Below are positions 19,634 through 27,849 of a DNA stretch of 56,096 nt, in pieces. Under the pieces are notes generated by a model, which was not told where the DNA came from, did no database searches, and saw only the letters and a list, made by a program, of their open reading frames with translations. A program made the position numbers and the translations under genes. The stretch's first letter is position 1, and every line of letters starts with the position of its first letter. Source of the stretch: an uncultured Paracoccus sp. Its GTDB lineage: Bacteria > Pseudomonadota > Alphaproteobacteria > Rhodobacterales > Rhodobacteraceae. Location of the stretch: assembly GCA_934533075.1 (NCBI GenBank), contig CAKTBJ010000018.1:1-56096 (forward strand). The letters run 5' to 3'.

Positions 19634-21222
19634 TCCGGCACCCTGAACCATTGCAGCGGATAGGAGAGGTCGGCCAGTTGCACCACCTCGACCCCCTCGC
19701 GCATCCCCCACAGGATTTGCAACTGGTGGATGGGGATGAAGCCGTTGTCGTCGCGCAGGATGGTCAGCGCCTGCTCCAGCAGCGCATCGCGCTGGGCCGG
19801 GTCGGTGGCGGTGCCGATCTGCTCGCTCAGCGCGTCCAGCTCGGGGTTGGAATAGCCGCCGATATTGAACACGCCGCGTTGATGCTCGGGGTCGCGGGTG
19901 ACGGCGATGGTGGTCAGGAACTGCGCCGCGTCATAGGTGTTCGGCGAATAGGACAGCAGCGTCAGCGAGGTGTCATAGCCCGGCGGGTTGATCTGCTGCG
20001 CCCAGCGCGCGGTGGGGGCGGCGCGGGGCGTCACCTCGATGCCGATCTGCGACAGGAAGCCGCCGATGGCCAGGCAGGTGGCCTCGTCGTTCATGAAGCG
20101 GTCGGTGGTGCAGTCCAGCGTGACCTTGAACCCGCCCGCGAGGCCGGCCTCCGCCATCAACTCCTTGGCGCGCGCGACATCGGGGGCCGAGGGTTCGCGC
20201 AATTCCGGCGTGCCGCCGTGAACCTCCATCGCGAAGGGCAGGCCGACCGGGGTGGAATAGCCGCGCATGAAGCGCGACTGGATGGCGCCGGTGTCGATGG
20301 CCAGCCGCATCGCCTCGCGCACGCGGGCATCCTTGAACGGGTTGCCCTCGGCCTCGCCGTGGATCAGCGTGTCGCGCGCCACGTCGGGTTGCAGATAGAC
20401 GGTGCGCAGGTCCGGCCCGGCCGAGATCTTCAGCCCCGCCGTGCCCTCGATCCGCTGGGCGTCCTGCGGCGGCACGCCGTCGATCATGTCCACCTCGCCC
20501 GAGACCAGCGCCGAGACCCGCGTGCTGGGGTTCTGGATCACGAAGAAGGTGGCCTTGTCGATATTGCCGTCATACTCGCCCCACCAGCCGGGATTGGCGG
20601 TGAACTCGGTCTTCACCCCCGGATCGCGGGCCGAGATCACATAGGCGCCGCTGCCCATCGTGTTGCGGTTGGCGAAGGTCTCGACCGTGTTGTCGGCGCT
20701 GCCCGGCTCGGTGGTCTGGTTTTCCTCGGCCCATTCGCGATCCATGATGAACCAGTTGACGATCTGGTTGGGCAGGATCGGGTTCACCGCCGGGGTGGTG
20801 ATGCGGATGGTATGGTCGTCCACCTTCTCGATCGCCGAGGCTTCCGACAGGTGCGAGGCCATGCCGCCCTTCTTGGCGCGCTCGAACGAGAACACCACGT
20901 CGTCGGCGTTGAACGGGTTGCCGTTCGAGAAGGTGACGCCCTCGCGCAGCTTGAATTCCCAGGTCAGATCGTCGACCTGCGTCCATTCGGTGGCCAGCAC
21001 CGGCTGGATCGACAGGTCCGGGCCGCGCTGGACCAACGGCTCGTAGACATTGCGCAGCACCGCGAAGATCAGCGTGTTCGATACCGCATGCGGGTCCAGC
21101 GTATAGGCGTCCAGCGGGCCGGCGAACCTGAACTCCGCCGCCTGCGCGGGCAGGGCCGCCGAGGCCAGCAGCGCCGCCATCAGGGCGCCGCCCGCGGCGC
21201 CGAACCGAATCTGTGCAGTCAT
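19630..21222 (-). CDS. Peptide ABC transporter substrate-binding protein (family 5)
   Basis: Periplasmic binding protein of 530 residues. The signal peptide is at residues 1-27 (ending PAQAAEF). The family 5 segments are LDAYTLDPHAVSNT, NVYEPLVQRGPD, then WTQVDDLTWEFKLREGVTFS with NGNPFNADDVVFSFERAK. A Cys pair lies in LDCTTDRFMNDEATC. ATG 21222 is supported by the strong ribosome binding site AGGGAGGTAGGA and by the signal peptide. It is first in the seven-gene operon. A DppA-like role with peptides or related compounds is the best guess. Confidence 0.93.
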   Translation of the reverse strand: MTAQIRFGAAGGALMAALLASAALPAQAAEFRFAGPLDAYTLDPHAVSNTLIFAVLRNVYEPLVQRGPDLSIQPVLATEWTQVDDLTWEFKLREGVTFSNGNPFNADDVVFSFERAKKGGMASHLSEASAIEKVDDHTIRITTPAVNPILPNQIVNWFIMDREWAEENQTTEPGSADNTVETFANRNTMGSGAYVISARDPGVKTEFTANPGWWGEYDGNIDKATFFVIQNPSTRVSALVSGEVDMIDGVPPQDAQRIEGTAGLKISAGPDLRTVYLQPDVARDTLIHGEAEGNPFKDARVREAMRLAIDTGAIQSRFMRGYSTPVGLPFAMEVHGGTPELREPSAPDVARAKELMAEAGLAGGFKVTLDCTTDRFMNDEATCLAIGGFLSQIGIEVTPRAAPTARWAQQINPPGYDTSLTLLSYSPNTYDAAQFLTTIAVTRDPEHQRGVFNIGGYSNPELDALSEQIGTATDPAQRDALLEQALTILRDDNGFIPIHQLQILWGMREGVEVVQLADLSYPLQWFRVPE

Positions 21223-21438
21223 TCCTACCTCCCTGTGCGGCCCGAGGGGGCATCGCGCCCGCCGTCCCCGCATCTCCTCCAACGGAGAAGTTACAGGCAT
21301 GAAACAGTTTGGCAAGCGCATTTGATCAACTGCGCGAGAGGCCGGGCCTTTCGGGGAATCCGGGGCCGCGCGCGGGCGAGGGAACCCGACAGGCCCGGCA
21401 AGTGTTTGATCCGTGCAACGAAATCGGGAGTGCGACCC

Positions 21439-21516
21439 ATGAAAGGACTGATCGCCTGGCTGCTTGGCGTGCCCATCATCGTCATCATCATCTTCTACCT
21501 GACCGGCATCTTCTGA
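21439..21516 (+). CDS. Tiny single-helix membrane protein (25 residues)
   Basis: A complete 25-codon gene: ATG 21439 behind GGGAG ten bases upstream, TGA at 21514-21516, and a strong terminator 14 bases later. The product opens MKGLIAWLLG and continues as one hydrophobic helix with a run of Ile (VPIIVIIIFY), ending LTGIF. It is too short for standard gene finders. I recall similar short Ile-rich membrane peptides in Rhodobacteraceae but cannot name a family. It is divergent from the peptide importer and convergent with hemN. Role unknown; small membrane proteins often tune a transporter or respond to stress. Confidence 0.7.
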   Translation: MKGLIAWLLGVPIIVIIIFYLTGIF

Positions 21517-21530
21517 GGCCGGAGGGCACG

Positions 21531-21561
21531 ACGCCCGGCGGGGATTTACGCCGGGCGTTTT
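21531..21561 (+). terminator. Rho-independent terminator
   Basis: Perfect 10-bp stem ACGCCCGGCG (21531-21540) and CGCCGGGCGT (21549-21558), loop GGGATTTA, then TTTT ending at 21561. It closes the 25-residue membrane protein gene and would also keep that transcript from reading into hemN, which ends at 21578 on the other strand. Confidence 0.85.
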
Positions 21562-21577
21562 CATGGGCTTGGCCGGC

Positions 21578-22939
21578 TCAGGCGGTTTGCGCGAAGCGGC
21601 GCGGCGCGGCCTCCAGATGGGCGTCGAAGGCCGCCGCGACCACCCGCACCAGAAAGCGCAGTTCGCCCAGCATGCGCAGCCTGCCGTTTTCCATTTCGGC
21701 CAGCCCTTCGGCCAGCGCGCGCGCCAGCCGGGGATTGCCTTCGGTCAGCGTGGCGGGGTCGGCGCCGAATCGGTCGCAGATCGCCGGCAGGTCCACGGCG
21801 AAGTCGCACATCAGCCGCTCGATCACCGCCGCGCGCAGCCGGTCGTCTTGCGTCAGGCGGTAGCCCCGCGCCGTGGCCAGCCCGCCCTCCAGCACCGCGC
21901 GGGCATAGCGGTTGATGGCCACGTCGTTCTGCACATAGCCCTGCGGCGTGTGGCCGATGGCCGAGGCGCCGAAGCCGATCAGCGTCTCGCAGGCATCGGT
22001 GGTATAGCCCTGGAAATTGCGCCGCAGCCGGCCTTCGGCCTGGGCCAGCGCCAGCGGATCGCCCGGCAGCGCGAAATGGTCGAGACCGATCTGCACATAG
22101 CCGGCCGCCGTCAGCGCCCCGGCGATGGCTGTGGCCTGCTCGACCCGCGCGGCGCTGCCGGGCAGGGCATCGCCGTCGATCAGCCGCTGGTGCTTCTTGA
22201 AATCCGGCACATGCGCATAGCCGAACACCGCCAGCCGGTCGGGCCGCAGCGCCACGGCCTTCTCCACCGTGTCGATGCAGGAGGCCACGGTCTGGTGCGG
22301 CAGGCCATAGATCAGGTCGAAATTCACCTGCGCCACGCCCGCGCGGCGCAGCCCGGCGACCACGGCGGCGGTGTCCTTCAGCGGCTGCACGCGGTTGATG
22401 GCCAGTTGCACGCGCGGGTCGAAGGTCTGCACCCCGAGGCTGGCGCGGTTGATCCCGCCCGCCGCCAGCGCGTCCAGCATGGCCGGGTCCAGCCGGCGGG
22501 GGTCGATCTCGATGGCCAGCTCCGCGCCCGGCGCGATGTCGAAATGCCGGCGGATGCGGGCCATCAGCTCGGTAAAGTCCTCGGGCGGGATGATGGTGGG
22601 CGTGCCGCCGCCGAAATGGACATGGCCGACGCGCTGGCGGCCGGGCAGGCGGGCGGCGACCGTGCCGATCTCGGCCCGCAGCGCGGCCAGATAGGCCTGG
22701 ATCGGTTCGTCGCGGGCGCTGATCGTGGTGTGGCAGCCGCAATACCAGCACATCGAGCGGCAGAAGGGGATATGGAAATACAGCGAGGCCGGCGCGGCGG
22801 GATCGGCCTGCGCCAGCCAGTCGGCATGCGTGTCGGCCCCGATGGCGGGCGAGAACAGCGGCGCGGTCGGATAGCTGGTATAGCGCGGCAGCCTGGCCTC
22901 GCCATAGCTGTGCAGAAGCGACGATTGCTGGGTTGTCAT
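21578..22939 (-). CDS. hemN: Oxygen-independent coproporphyrinogen III oxidase (radical SAM)
   Basis: Cytoplasmic radical-SAM enzyme that decarboxylates coproporphyrinogen III to protoporphyrinogen IX in haem synthesis without oxygen. The [4Fe-4S] motif CRSMCWYC with a fourth Cys (CGC) is at about residues 60-68. FGGGTPTIIP, SLGVQTFDP, LIYGLPHQT and FGASAIGHTPQGYVQN are all typical of true HemN, as is an N-terminal YTSYPTAPLF. Length is 453 residues, normal for the family. ATG 22939 follows GAGGACGG. The upstream region shows no TTGAT-N4-ATCAA box that would mark FNR control. Confidence 0.95.
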   Translation of the reverse strand: MTTQQSSLLHSYGEARLPRYTSYPTAPLFSPAIGADTHADWLAQADPAAPASLYFHIPFCRSMCWYCGCHTTISARDEPIQAYLAALRAEIGTVAARLPGRQRVGHVHFGGGTPTIIPPEDFTELMARIRRHFDIAPGAELAIEIDPRRLDPAMLDALAAGGINRASLGVQTFDPRVQLAINRVQPLKDTAAVVAGLRRAGVAQVNFDLIYGLPHQTVASCIDTVEKAVALRPDRLAVFGYAHVPDFKKHQRLIDGDALPGSAARVEQATAIAGALTAAGYVQIGLDHFALPGDPLALAQAEGRLRRNFQGYTTDACETLIGFGASAIGHTPQGYVQNDVAINRYARAVLEGGLATARGYRLTQDDRLRAAVIERLMCDFAVDLPAICDRFGADPATLTEGNPRLARALAEGLAEMENGRLRMLGELRFLVRVVAAAFDAHLEAAPRRFAQTA

Positions 22940-23080
22940 GGGTCCGTCCTCGCGCATGGGGCGGATTCGTAGGTGCGCCCGCGGGCGGTGGCGCGCCATG
23001 CCGCCGATTGTCGCATGAGGGGCCGGGGCTTGATTCGGGCGCCGCTTGGGGATAGCGGAACCCATCCGCCGCTGCGGCGC

Positions 23081-23156
23081 GGGCCTGTAGCTCAATGGTC
23101 AGAGCAGGGCGCTCATAACGCCTTGGTTGGGGGTTCGAGTCCCTCCGGGCCTACCA
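23081..23156 (+). tRNA. tRNA with CAT anticodon, probably tRNA-Ile2 (alternatively elongator tRNA-Met)
   Basis: Full cloverleaf of 76 nt including encoded CCA. Acceptor GGGCCTG pairs with CGGGCCT (with two G-U pairs), the D arm is GCTC...GAGC, the anticodon loop is CTCATAA (CAT at 23114-23116) and the T arm is GGGGG TTCGAGT CCCTC. CTTGGT in the variable-loop region and the absence of initiator features favour tRNA-Ile2, whose C34 is changed to lysidine by TilS. Elongator tRNA-Met is possible. It is not the initiator, because positions 1 and 72 can pair (G-U). Confidence 0.92.
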
Positions 23157-23260
23157 ATTGCCTGATATTGTTGATCTTTATGATTTCCGATCCCGCCCCT
23201 GGCCGGGGTGCTGGAACAATGCGTCGCCCGGATGGATTGTCCTTGCCGGAGGATGATCCC

Positions 23261-23440
23261 ATGAAAAAGCGCGACAAGGAACCGAAACAGCCCGTCGATG
23301 TGACCTATCCCGCCGATATGGAGGACCAGAGGGCGGAGCCGGACGGGCTGGGCCGCGACGTGCCCAAGCCCCGCGATGCGCCGCAGGATTCGATCCCGAT
23401 GGATGTGGGCAAGCCCCGGCGCGTCACGCCGGAGGAATGA
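23261..23440 (+). CDS. Small hydrophilic hypothetical protein
   Basis: 59 residues, very rich in Asp, Glu, Lys, Arg and Pro, with no hydrophobic core (MKKRDKEPKQ at the start, GKPRRVTPEE at the end). It is probably disordered. ATG 23261 has a clear GGAGG nine bases upstream, which is the main reason to call it. I recognise no family. It lies between the tRNA and tspO, in the same direction as both. Confidence 0.65.
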   Translation: MKKRDKEPKQPVDVTYPADMEDQRAEPDGLGRDVPKPRDAPQDSIPMDVGKPRRVTPEE

Positions 23441-23527
23441 GCGGGTGCGTTTTCCCCGCCCGTCCTCGCAGGTGCGGCCGGGTCGGCGCCCCGGACCGAT
23501 GACCTATCGGGTCATATCCGGTCCGCC

Positions 23528-23977
23528 ATGACCGCGCAGCGCGCCGCCTTGCCGCTGTTCGTCGTCGGCGTCGTCGGGGCCGGCATCCTCGTCGGCATGC
23601 TGTTCACCCCGGGCGCGTGGCAGGCCGGTCTCGCCAAGTCCGCCTTCAACCCGCCGGACTGGCTGTTCGCGCCGGTTCGGGCGGCGCTTTACGCCCTCAT
23701 CGGCGTCGTGGGCTGGCGGATGTGGTTCCGGTCGGGGCGGGCGGACCTGCGCGGGCTGTGGATCGCGCAGATGGTGCCGAACCTCGCCCGGTCGCCGGCC
23801 TTCTTCGGGGCGCGCTCGCCGGGGCTGGGGTTGGCGGTGATCCTGCCGCTGCCGGCGGTCGTCCTGGCCGTCATCCTGCGCGCCCGTGCCGCCGATCCGC
23901 CCTCGGCGCTGATGGTCCTGCCCTATGCGGCCCGGCTGGGCTTGCCCCGCTGCTCAATGCGTCAATCCGGGTCCTGA
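23528..23977 (+). CDS. tspO: TspO/MBR family protein, degenerate with C-terminal frameshift
   Basis: Outer-membrane tryptophan-rich sensory protein family, five helices, binding tetrapyrroles. Recognisable segments: PGAWQAGLAK, FNPPDWLFAPV, SPAFFGARSPGLG and MVLPYAARLGL. At four places where the family has a conserved Trp this gene has Arg, each time CGG: PVR (23678), LAR (23789), AAR (23933) and, in the shifted frame, SIR (23968). The end is out of frame: the current reading ends PRCSMRQSGS, whereas the +1 frame from about 23942 reads PLLNASIRVL, matching the family's LNxxIWxLN. QMVPN for the usual Q-L-x-L-N suggests a further Leu to Pro change. It may be an inactive gene, or the frameshift may be a sequencing error. 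Confidence 0.75.
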   Translation: MTAQRAALPLFVVGVVGAGILVGMLFTPGAWQAGLAKSAFNPPDWLFAPVRAALYALIGVVGWRMWFRSGRADLRGLWIAQMVPNLARSPAFFGARSPGLGLAVILPLPAVVLAVILRARAADPPSALMVLPYAARLGLPRCSMRQSGS

Positions 23978-23982
23978 CCCGA

Positions 23983-24912
23983 TCACGTCCAGGTATAGCG
24001 CACGATGTGGAAGAACACCGGCGCCGCGAAGACCAGGCTGTCGGCGCGGTCCAGCATGCCGCCATGCCCCTCGATCATGTGGCCCCAGTCCTTCACGCCC
24101 CGGTCGCGCTTGATCGCCGAGGCGACGAGGCCGCCGAAGAAGCCCATCACGCAGGCCAGCGCCGCCAGCGCCCCCGCCGCCAGCGGCGGGAACGGCGTCA
24201 GCCAGTAAAGCCCCGCGCCCAGCAGCGAGGCGCTGGCGATGCCGCCGACCAGCCCCTCCCACGTCTTGGAGGGCGAGATCGCCGGCGCGACCTTGTGGCG
24301 GCCGAACAGCTTGCCGAACACGTATTGCAGCACGTCGCTGCCCTGCACCGTGGCGATCAGGAAGGCGATCAGCAGAAGCCCGCGCCCCTCGTTGCCGGGG
24401 ATGGGCAGCGTCATCAGCGCCGGGACATGGCTGATGCAATAGACCGCCATCATCAGGCCCCATTGCTGTTCGCTGACCCGCTCCAGGAAATGGGCGGTAT
24501 CGCCGCGGATCGCGGTCAGCGCCGGCATGGCCAGGAAGCAATAGACCGGGATGAAGATGGAATAGAGGCCATACCACTCGATCCAGATCAGGTAGTATTG
24601 CGCCGGGATCACGATCAGGAACAGGCCCAGCAGCGTCCAGCGATCGGCGTGGCGGGTGTTGGTCAACGTCACGTATTCCCGCAGCGCCGCGAACGAGACG
24701 AAGGCGAACAGCGCGATCACGCCGCCCTTGCCGAACAGGAAGGCCAGCCCGATCCCCGCCACCATGATCCACCACGCCCGGATGCGCGCGTTCAGGTTCT
24801 CCAGCACCGGCGGCAGCGGGCGGGGGCTGCGCCATGACAGGGCGCCGGCGATGAGGCTGGCGCCGCCCAGCACGATGGCGAGGCCGAAAAACAGGCGGGC
24901 GGTCTCGGTCAT
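23983..24912 (-). CDS. Phosphatidate cytidylyltransferase-like protein (CdsA/YnbB type)
   Basis: Inner-membrane enzyme expected to make CDP-diacylglycerol from phosphatidate and CTP. 309 residues, about eight helices. The C-terminal CDS signature is intact: SAIKRDRGVKD followed by MIEGHGGMLDRADSL (about residues 266-294). A second conserved segment is PSKTWEGLVGG. ATG 24912 follows AAAGGAG at ideal spacing and overlaps the PlsC-like stop (ATGA). With the acyltransferase, the hydrolase-methyltransferase and the divergent phosphatidyltransferase it resembles E. coli ynbABC, so this is probably a second, specialised CDP-lipid enzyme rather than the housekeeping CdsA. Confidence 0.9.
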   Translation of the reverse strand: MTETARLFFGLAIVLGGASLIAGALSWRSPRPLPPVLENLNARIRAWWIMVAGIGLAFLFGKGGVIALFAFVSFAALREYVTLTNTRHADRWTLLGLFLIVIPAQYYLIWIEWYGLYSIFIPVYCFLAMPALTAIRGDTAHFLERVSEQQWGLMMAVYCISHVPALMTLPIPGNEGRGLLLIAFLIATVQGSDVLQYVFGKLFGRHKVAPAISPSKTWEGLVGGIASASLLGAGLYWLTPFPPLAAGALAALACVMGFFGGLVASAIKRDRGVKDWGHMIEGHGGMLDRADSLVFAAPVFFHIVRYTWT

Positions 24913-25559
24913 GTCGGCTCCTTTCGCGGCGCCAGCGCCAGCAGCGCCTCGCGGGCGCGGTCCAGAAACAGGCGGCGGTCCTCGCCCGCGCGCAGGGCGA
25001 GGGGGGCGCCGAACACCACCCGGCACAGCAGCGGCACCGGCAGCAGCGCGCCCTTGGGCAGCACGCGGTTCATGTTCTCGATCCAGCAGGGGACCAGTTC
25101 GACCTCCGGCCGGGCGGCGGCGAGGTTGTAAAGGCCCGCGCGCAGGCGCAGCAGCGGCTCCTCGGTCATGTTGCGGGTGCCCTCGGGGAACAGGATCAGC
25201 GATTCCCCGGCATCCAGCGCGTCCAGCATCACCTGCACCGGATCGGCCTCGCGGGCGGAGCCGTTGCGCGCCACCAGCACCGTGCGCAGCATCCTTTCCG
25301 CGATGAAGCGGCGAATGGGACCGGCCCGCCAGTAATCGGCGCCGGCCACTGCGGCGGTGCGGTTGCGCTCGGCCGGGGGCAGGCAGGTGGCGATCAGGAT
25401 GAAATCGCCGTGGCTGGCATGGTTGGCGAAATAGATGCGCTGGCCGCCATCCGGCGCCACCCCGGCCCAGATCGGCCGCACCCCGGTGACGGCGCGCGCG
25501 ATCCCGGCCAGCGCGGCGCCGGAGGCCCTTTGCAGCAGCGATGCCCCGGCCTTGCTCAT
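24909..25559 (-). CDS. Lysophospholipid acyltransferase-like protein (PlsC family)
   Basis: Predicted 1-acylglycerol-3-phosphate type acyltransferase, 216 residues, membrane-associated. It has the catalytic NHASHGDF (HxxxxD, about residues 46-53) and FPEGTRN near residue 124, plus VPCWIENMNRVLPKG further on. ATG 25559 overlaps the stop of the membrane protein upstream. The family makes phosphatidate, the substrate of the CdsA-like protein encoded next, so the two could act in sequence. The ribosome binding site is weak, so it relies on coupling. Confidence 0.9.
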   Translation of the reverse strand: MSKAGASLLQRASGAALAGIARAVTGVRPIWAGVAPDGGQRIYFANHASHGDFILIATCLPPAERNRTAAVAGADYWRAGPIRRFIAERMLRTVLVARNGSAREADPVQVMLDALDAGESLILFPEGTRNMTEEPLLRLRAGLYNLAAARPEVELVPCWIENMNRVLPKGALLPVPLLCRVVFGAPLALRAGEDRRLFLDRAREALLALAPRKEPT

Positions 25560-25960
25560 GTGCTTACCGCCCCGTGCAGCCAATGGATGAGGACGAAAAC
25601 CGCCCCGATCGCCAGTGCCGTCCCCTGCCGCCGCAGCAGGCGGCGGCATCCGGCCAGACGGGGCGGCAGGGGGCGCGGGTCGGTCCCGTCCCGGCGCAAT
25701 CCCAGCCGCGCCAGCCGGGCGTCGATGGCGGCAAGGCCCCCGGCCTCGGTCTTTTGCGCGGCGGCCAGCCGCAGCAGCGCGGCATCGAACAGCAGATGCG
25801 CCGACAGCGCGGCGAGAACCCCGCACGGCGCCGCCGTCAGCCACCAGCCCGGCCCGGTCCCCGGCGCCAGCATGGAAACCGGCGCCGCCATCGCCAGCCC
25901 GGCAAGCCCCTGCCACCGTAATCGCCGGGCGGTCCGCCCGGCCTCCGCCCGCCACGCCAT
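25556..25960 (-). CDS. Small integral membrane protein of the lipid cluster, unknown function
   Basis: 134 residues with three likely membrane segments: around 20-34 (LAGLAMAAPVSML), 40-65 (GWWLTAAPCGVLAALSAHLL) and the C-terminus (ALAIGAVFVLIHWLHG), with an Arg-rich loop (PPRLAGCRRLLRRQG) between. No family recognised. ATG 25960 begins one base inside the end of the hydrolase-methyltransferase gene, and its stop overlaps the acyltransferase start, so it is tightly coupled to both. It is probably a structural or regulatory partner of the lipid enzymes. Confidence 0.75.
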   Translation of the reverse strand: MAWRAEAGRTARRLRWQGLAGLAMAAPVSMLAPGTGPGWWLTAAPCGVLAALSAHLLFDAALLRLAAAQKTEAGGLAAIDARLARLGLRRDGTDPRPLPPRLAGCRRLLRRQGTALAIGAVFVLIHWLHGAVST

Positions 25961-25961
25961 G

Positions 25962-27698
25962 TCAGACACGCTCGGCCAGCGAGACGGTGAAGATGCCCCA
26001 TTCGTCGATGCGCTGCCCGATCTTGCGGAAACCGGCGGCGGCGACAAGCTGGTCCATCTCCTGCTGGCTGCGCAGGCGCATGATCCAGGGCGTGCCGCCG
26101 CGATGCGAGGTCAGCGCGCGGGCGATCATCGCAAGCTGCGGGTGCCAGGGCTGGCAGGTATAGGCCAGCAGCGCGCCGGCCTCCATCGCCCGCGACAGGC
26201 CGGCCAGCGAGGCCTCGACCGGCGCATTGTCCGGGAAAAGCTCGTAAAGGCCCGAGACGATGGCCAGCGTGGGCCTCGGCCGGATGGCGGCCAGCGCCTC
26301 GGTGTCGAAGGCGTCGGCGCGGTGGAAGGCGGCGATGTCCGACAGGCCGCGCGCGGCGATCAGGGCGGTGCCCTTCTCGACGTTCAGGGGGGCGTAATCC
26401 TGAAGGCGGATGCCGTCGGGCCTGATCCCCGACCCTGCGACCGCATCCAGCACATAGCGCCCATGCCCCGCCGCGATGTCCAGCATGTGCAGCGGCCGCC
26501 CTTCCGCCTGCAACCGCGCCAGCGCCTCGGTGATGGCGGCCTCCAGATGCGCCTTGCGCTGGCGGATGCCGCGCCAGCCGATGGCGTCGAGGAACTGCCG
26601 GTCGGCCAGCCGGCCGAGGGGGCCAAGCCCCCGCGCCTCGTTCTCATAGACGTAATCCAGGGTCGAGCCGGAATCGAAGCCGGTGCGGATGCCGGTGGCG
26701 ATCCCCTGCGAGACCAGCCCGCCCAGCCGGATCGTCGCCCGCGCCGCCGCCCAGTAAAGCCCGCGCGGCGACAGGAGCGGCAGCGGCGTCGCCAGCCGGT
26801 CGGCCTCGTCGCGGCTATGGCCCGACAGATGCGCGCGGCGCAGGTCCGCCACCTCCGGCGGCGCGTCGAAGCGGGCGGAGAGGAAGGCGCGCAGCTTGTC
26901 CAGCGCCAGCGCCCGGTCCCGCTCGCCCAGCGTGTCGTGGTAAAAGCCGGGCAGGACATGGCGCTCCTTGATGGCGGCGCCGAGGTTTTCGTAAAAGCGA
27001 TGCTGCGGCCCGTGCCGCACCACGAAATCGCTGCCCGAGATCAGCAATTGCGTCGGCACGGTGATCGCGCGGGCATCGGCCACCACCCGCCGCGCGGTCC
27101 GGTGCAGTTGCAGCAGGATGTTCGAGGCGATGGGCCGGGTGATCAGCGGATCGGACTGGAACGAGGCGATGCGCGCGGGGTCATGGGTCAGGAAGCGCGC
27201 CTTGACGTAGGAATTGACGAAGAAGGTGCCTGCCAGCCGCTGCCACAGCGCGATGCCCTGCCGGGCAAAGGGCACGTAAAGCTTCACGTCGAAGGCCGGC
27301 GAGGCCAGCACCAGCGCGCGGATGTCGGGCGCATAGTCATGCACCCAGGTCGCGGCGACCACGGCGCCGACGCTTTGCGCGACCACGGCGATGCGGTCCA
27401 TCGGGACGCCCTCGGCCTCGTTGACATGGCGGATGAAGCTGTCGAGGTCGCGCACGATATGGGCAAAGGACGGCGCATGGCCGCGCTGGCCGGGCGAGCG
27501 GCCATGCCCCCGCGCATCCCAGGCATAGAAGGCGAAGTCGTCCAGCCCCAGCTCGTCGACCAGATGCGCCATGCGGCCGCCATGCTCGTGGCCGCGATGC
27601 AGCAGGACGATGGCGCCGCGCGCCGGTCCGGTGCGCGCCGGCCAGGTGCGATAGAACAGCGCGGTGCCGTCATGGCTGGTAAAGCTGGCCTCACGCAT
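25962..27698 (-). CDS. Alpha/beta hydrolase fused to class I SAM-dependent methyltransferase (YnbC-like)
   Basis: Bifunctional protein of 578 residues. The N-terminal hydrolase (about 1-280) has LLHRGHEHGGR (oxyanion region), AWDARGHGRSPG, the nucleophile elbow AQSVGAV (Ala where GxSxG has its first Gly), SGSDFVV and LPGFYHDTLGE with the catalytic His. The C-terminal part (about 390-578) has MLDIAAGHGRYVLDAV, a SAM-binding motif. The same domain pair occurs in E. coli YnbC. ATG 27698 has AAAAGGA upstream. It is first gene of a four-gene operon with the small membrane protein, acyltransferase and cytidylyltransferase. It may modify a lipid head group; the substrate is unknown. Confidence 0.9.
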   Translation of the reverse strand: MREASFTSHDGTALFYRTWPARTGPARGAIVLLHRGHEHGGRMAHLVDELGLDDFAFYAWDARGHGRSPGQRGHAPSFAHIVRDLDSFIRHVNEAEGVPMDRIAVVAQSVGAVVAATWVHDYAPDIRALVLASPAFDVKLYVPFARQGIALWQRLAGTFFVNSYVKARFLTHDPARIASFQSDPLITRPIASNILLQLHRTARRVVADARAITVPTQLLISGSDFVVRHGPQHRFYENLGAAIKERHVLPGFYHDTLGERDRALALDKLRAFLSARFDAPPEVADLRRAHLSGHSRDEADRLATPLPLLSPRGLYWAAARATIRLGGLVSQGIATGIRTGFDSGSTLDYVYENEARGLGPLGRLADRQFLDAIGWRGIRQRKAHLEAAITEALARLQAEGRPLHMLDIAAGHGRYVLDAVAGSGIRPDGIRLQDYAPLNVEKGTALIAARGLSDIAAFHRADAFDTEALAAIRPRPTLAIVSGLYELFPDNAPVEASLAGLSRAMEAGALLAYTCQPWHPQLAMIARALTSHRGGTPWIMRLRSQQEMDQLVAAAGFRKIGQRIDEWGIFTVSLAERV

Positions 27699-27849
27699 GT
27701 CTTGTCATCCTTTTCCCGGCCCGCCAGAACGGGGGCGGATCGGCCCGCCCGGTCCCCCTCATCCGTGGCATGGCGAGGGGTGGGGGCGGATTGTTTCGAC
27801 GATATGTCCCGGCCGGTTCCGCCGGGGCAGGGCGCAAGGCGGGATGGTC

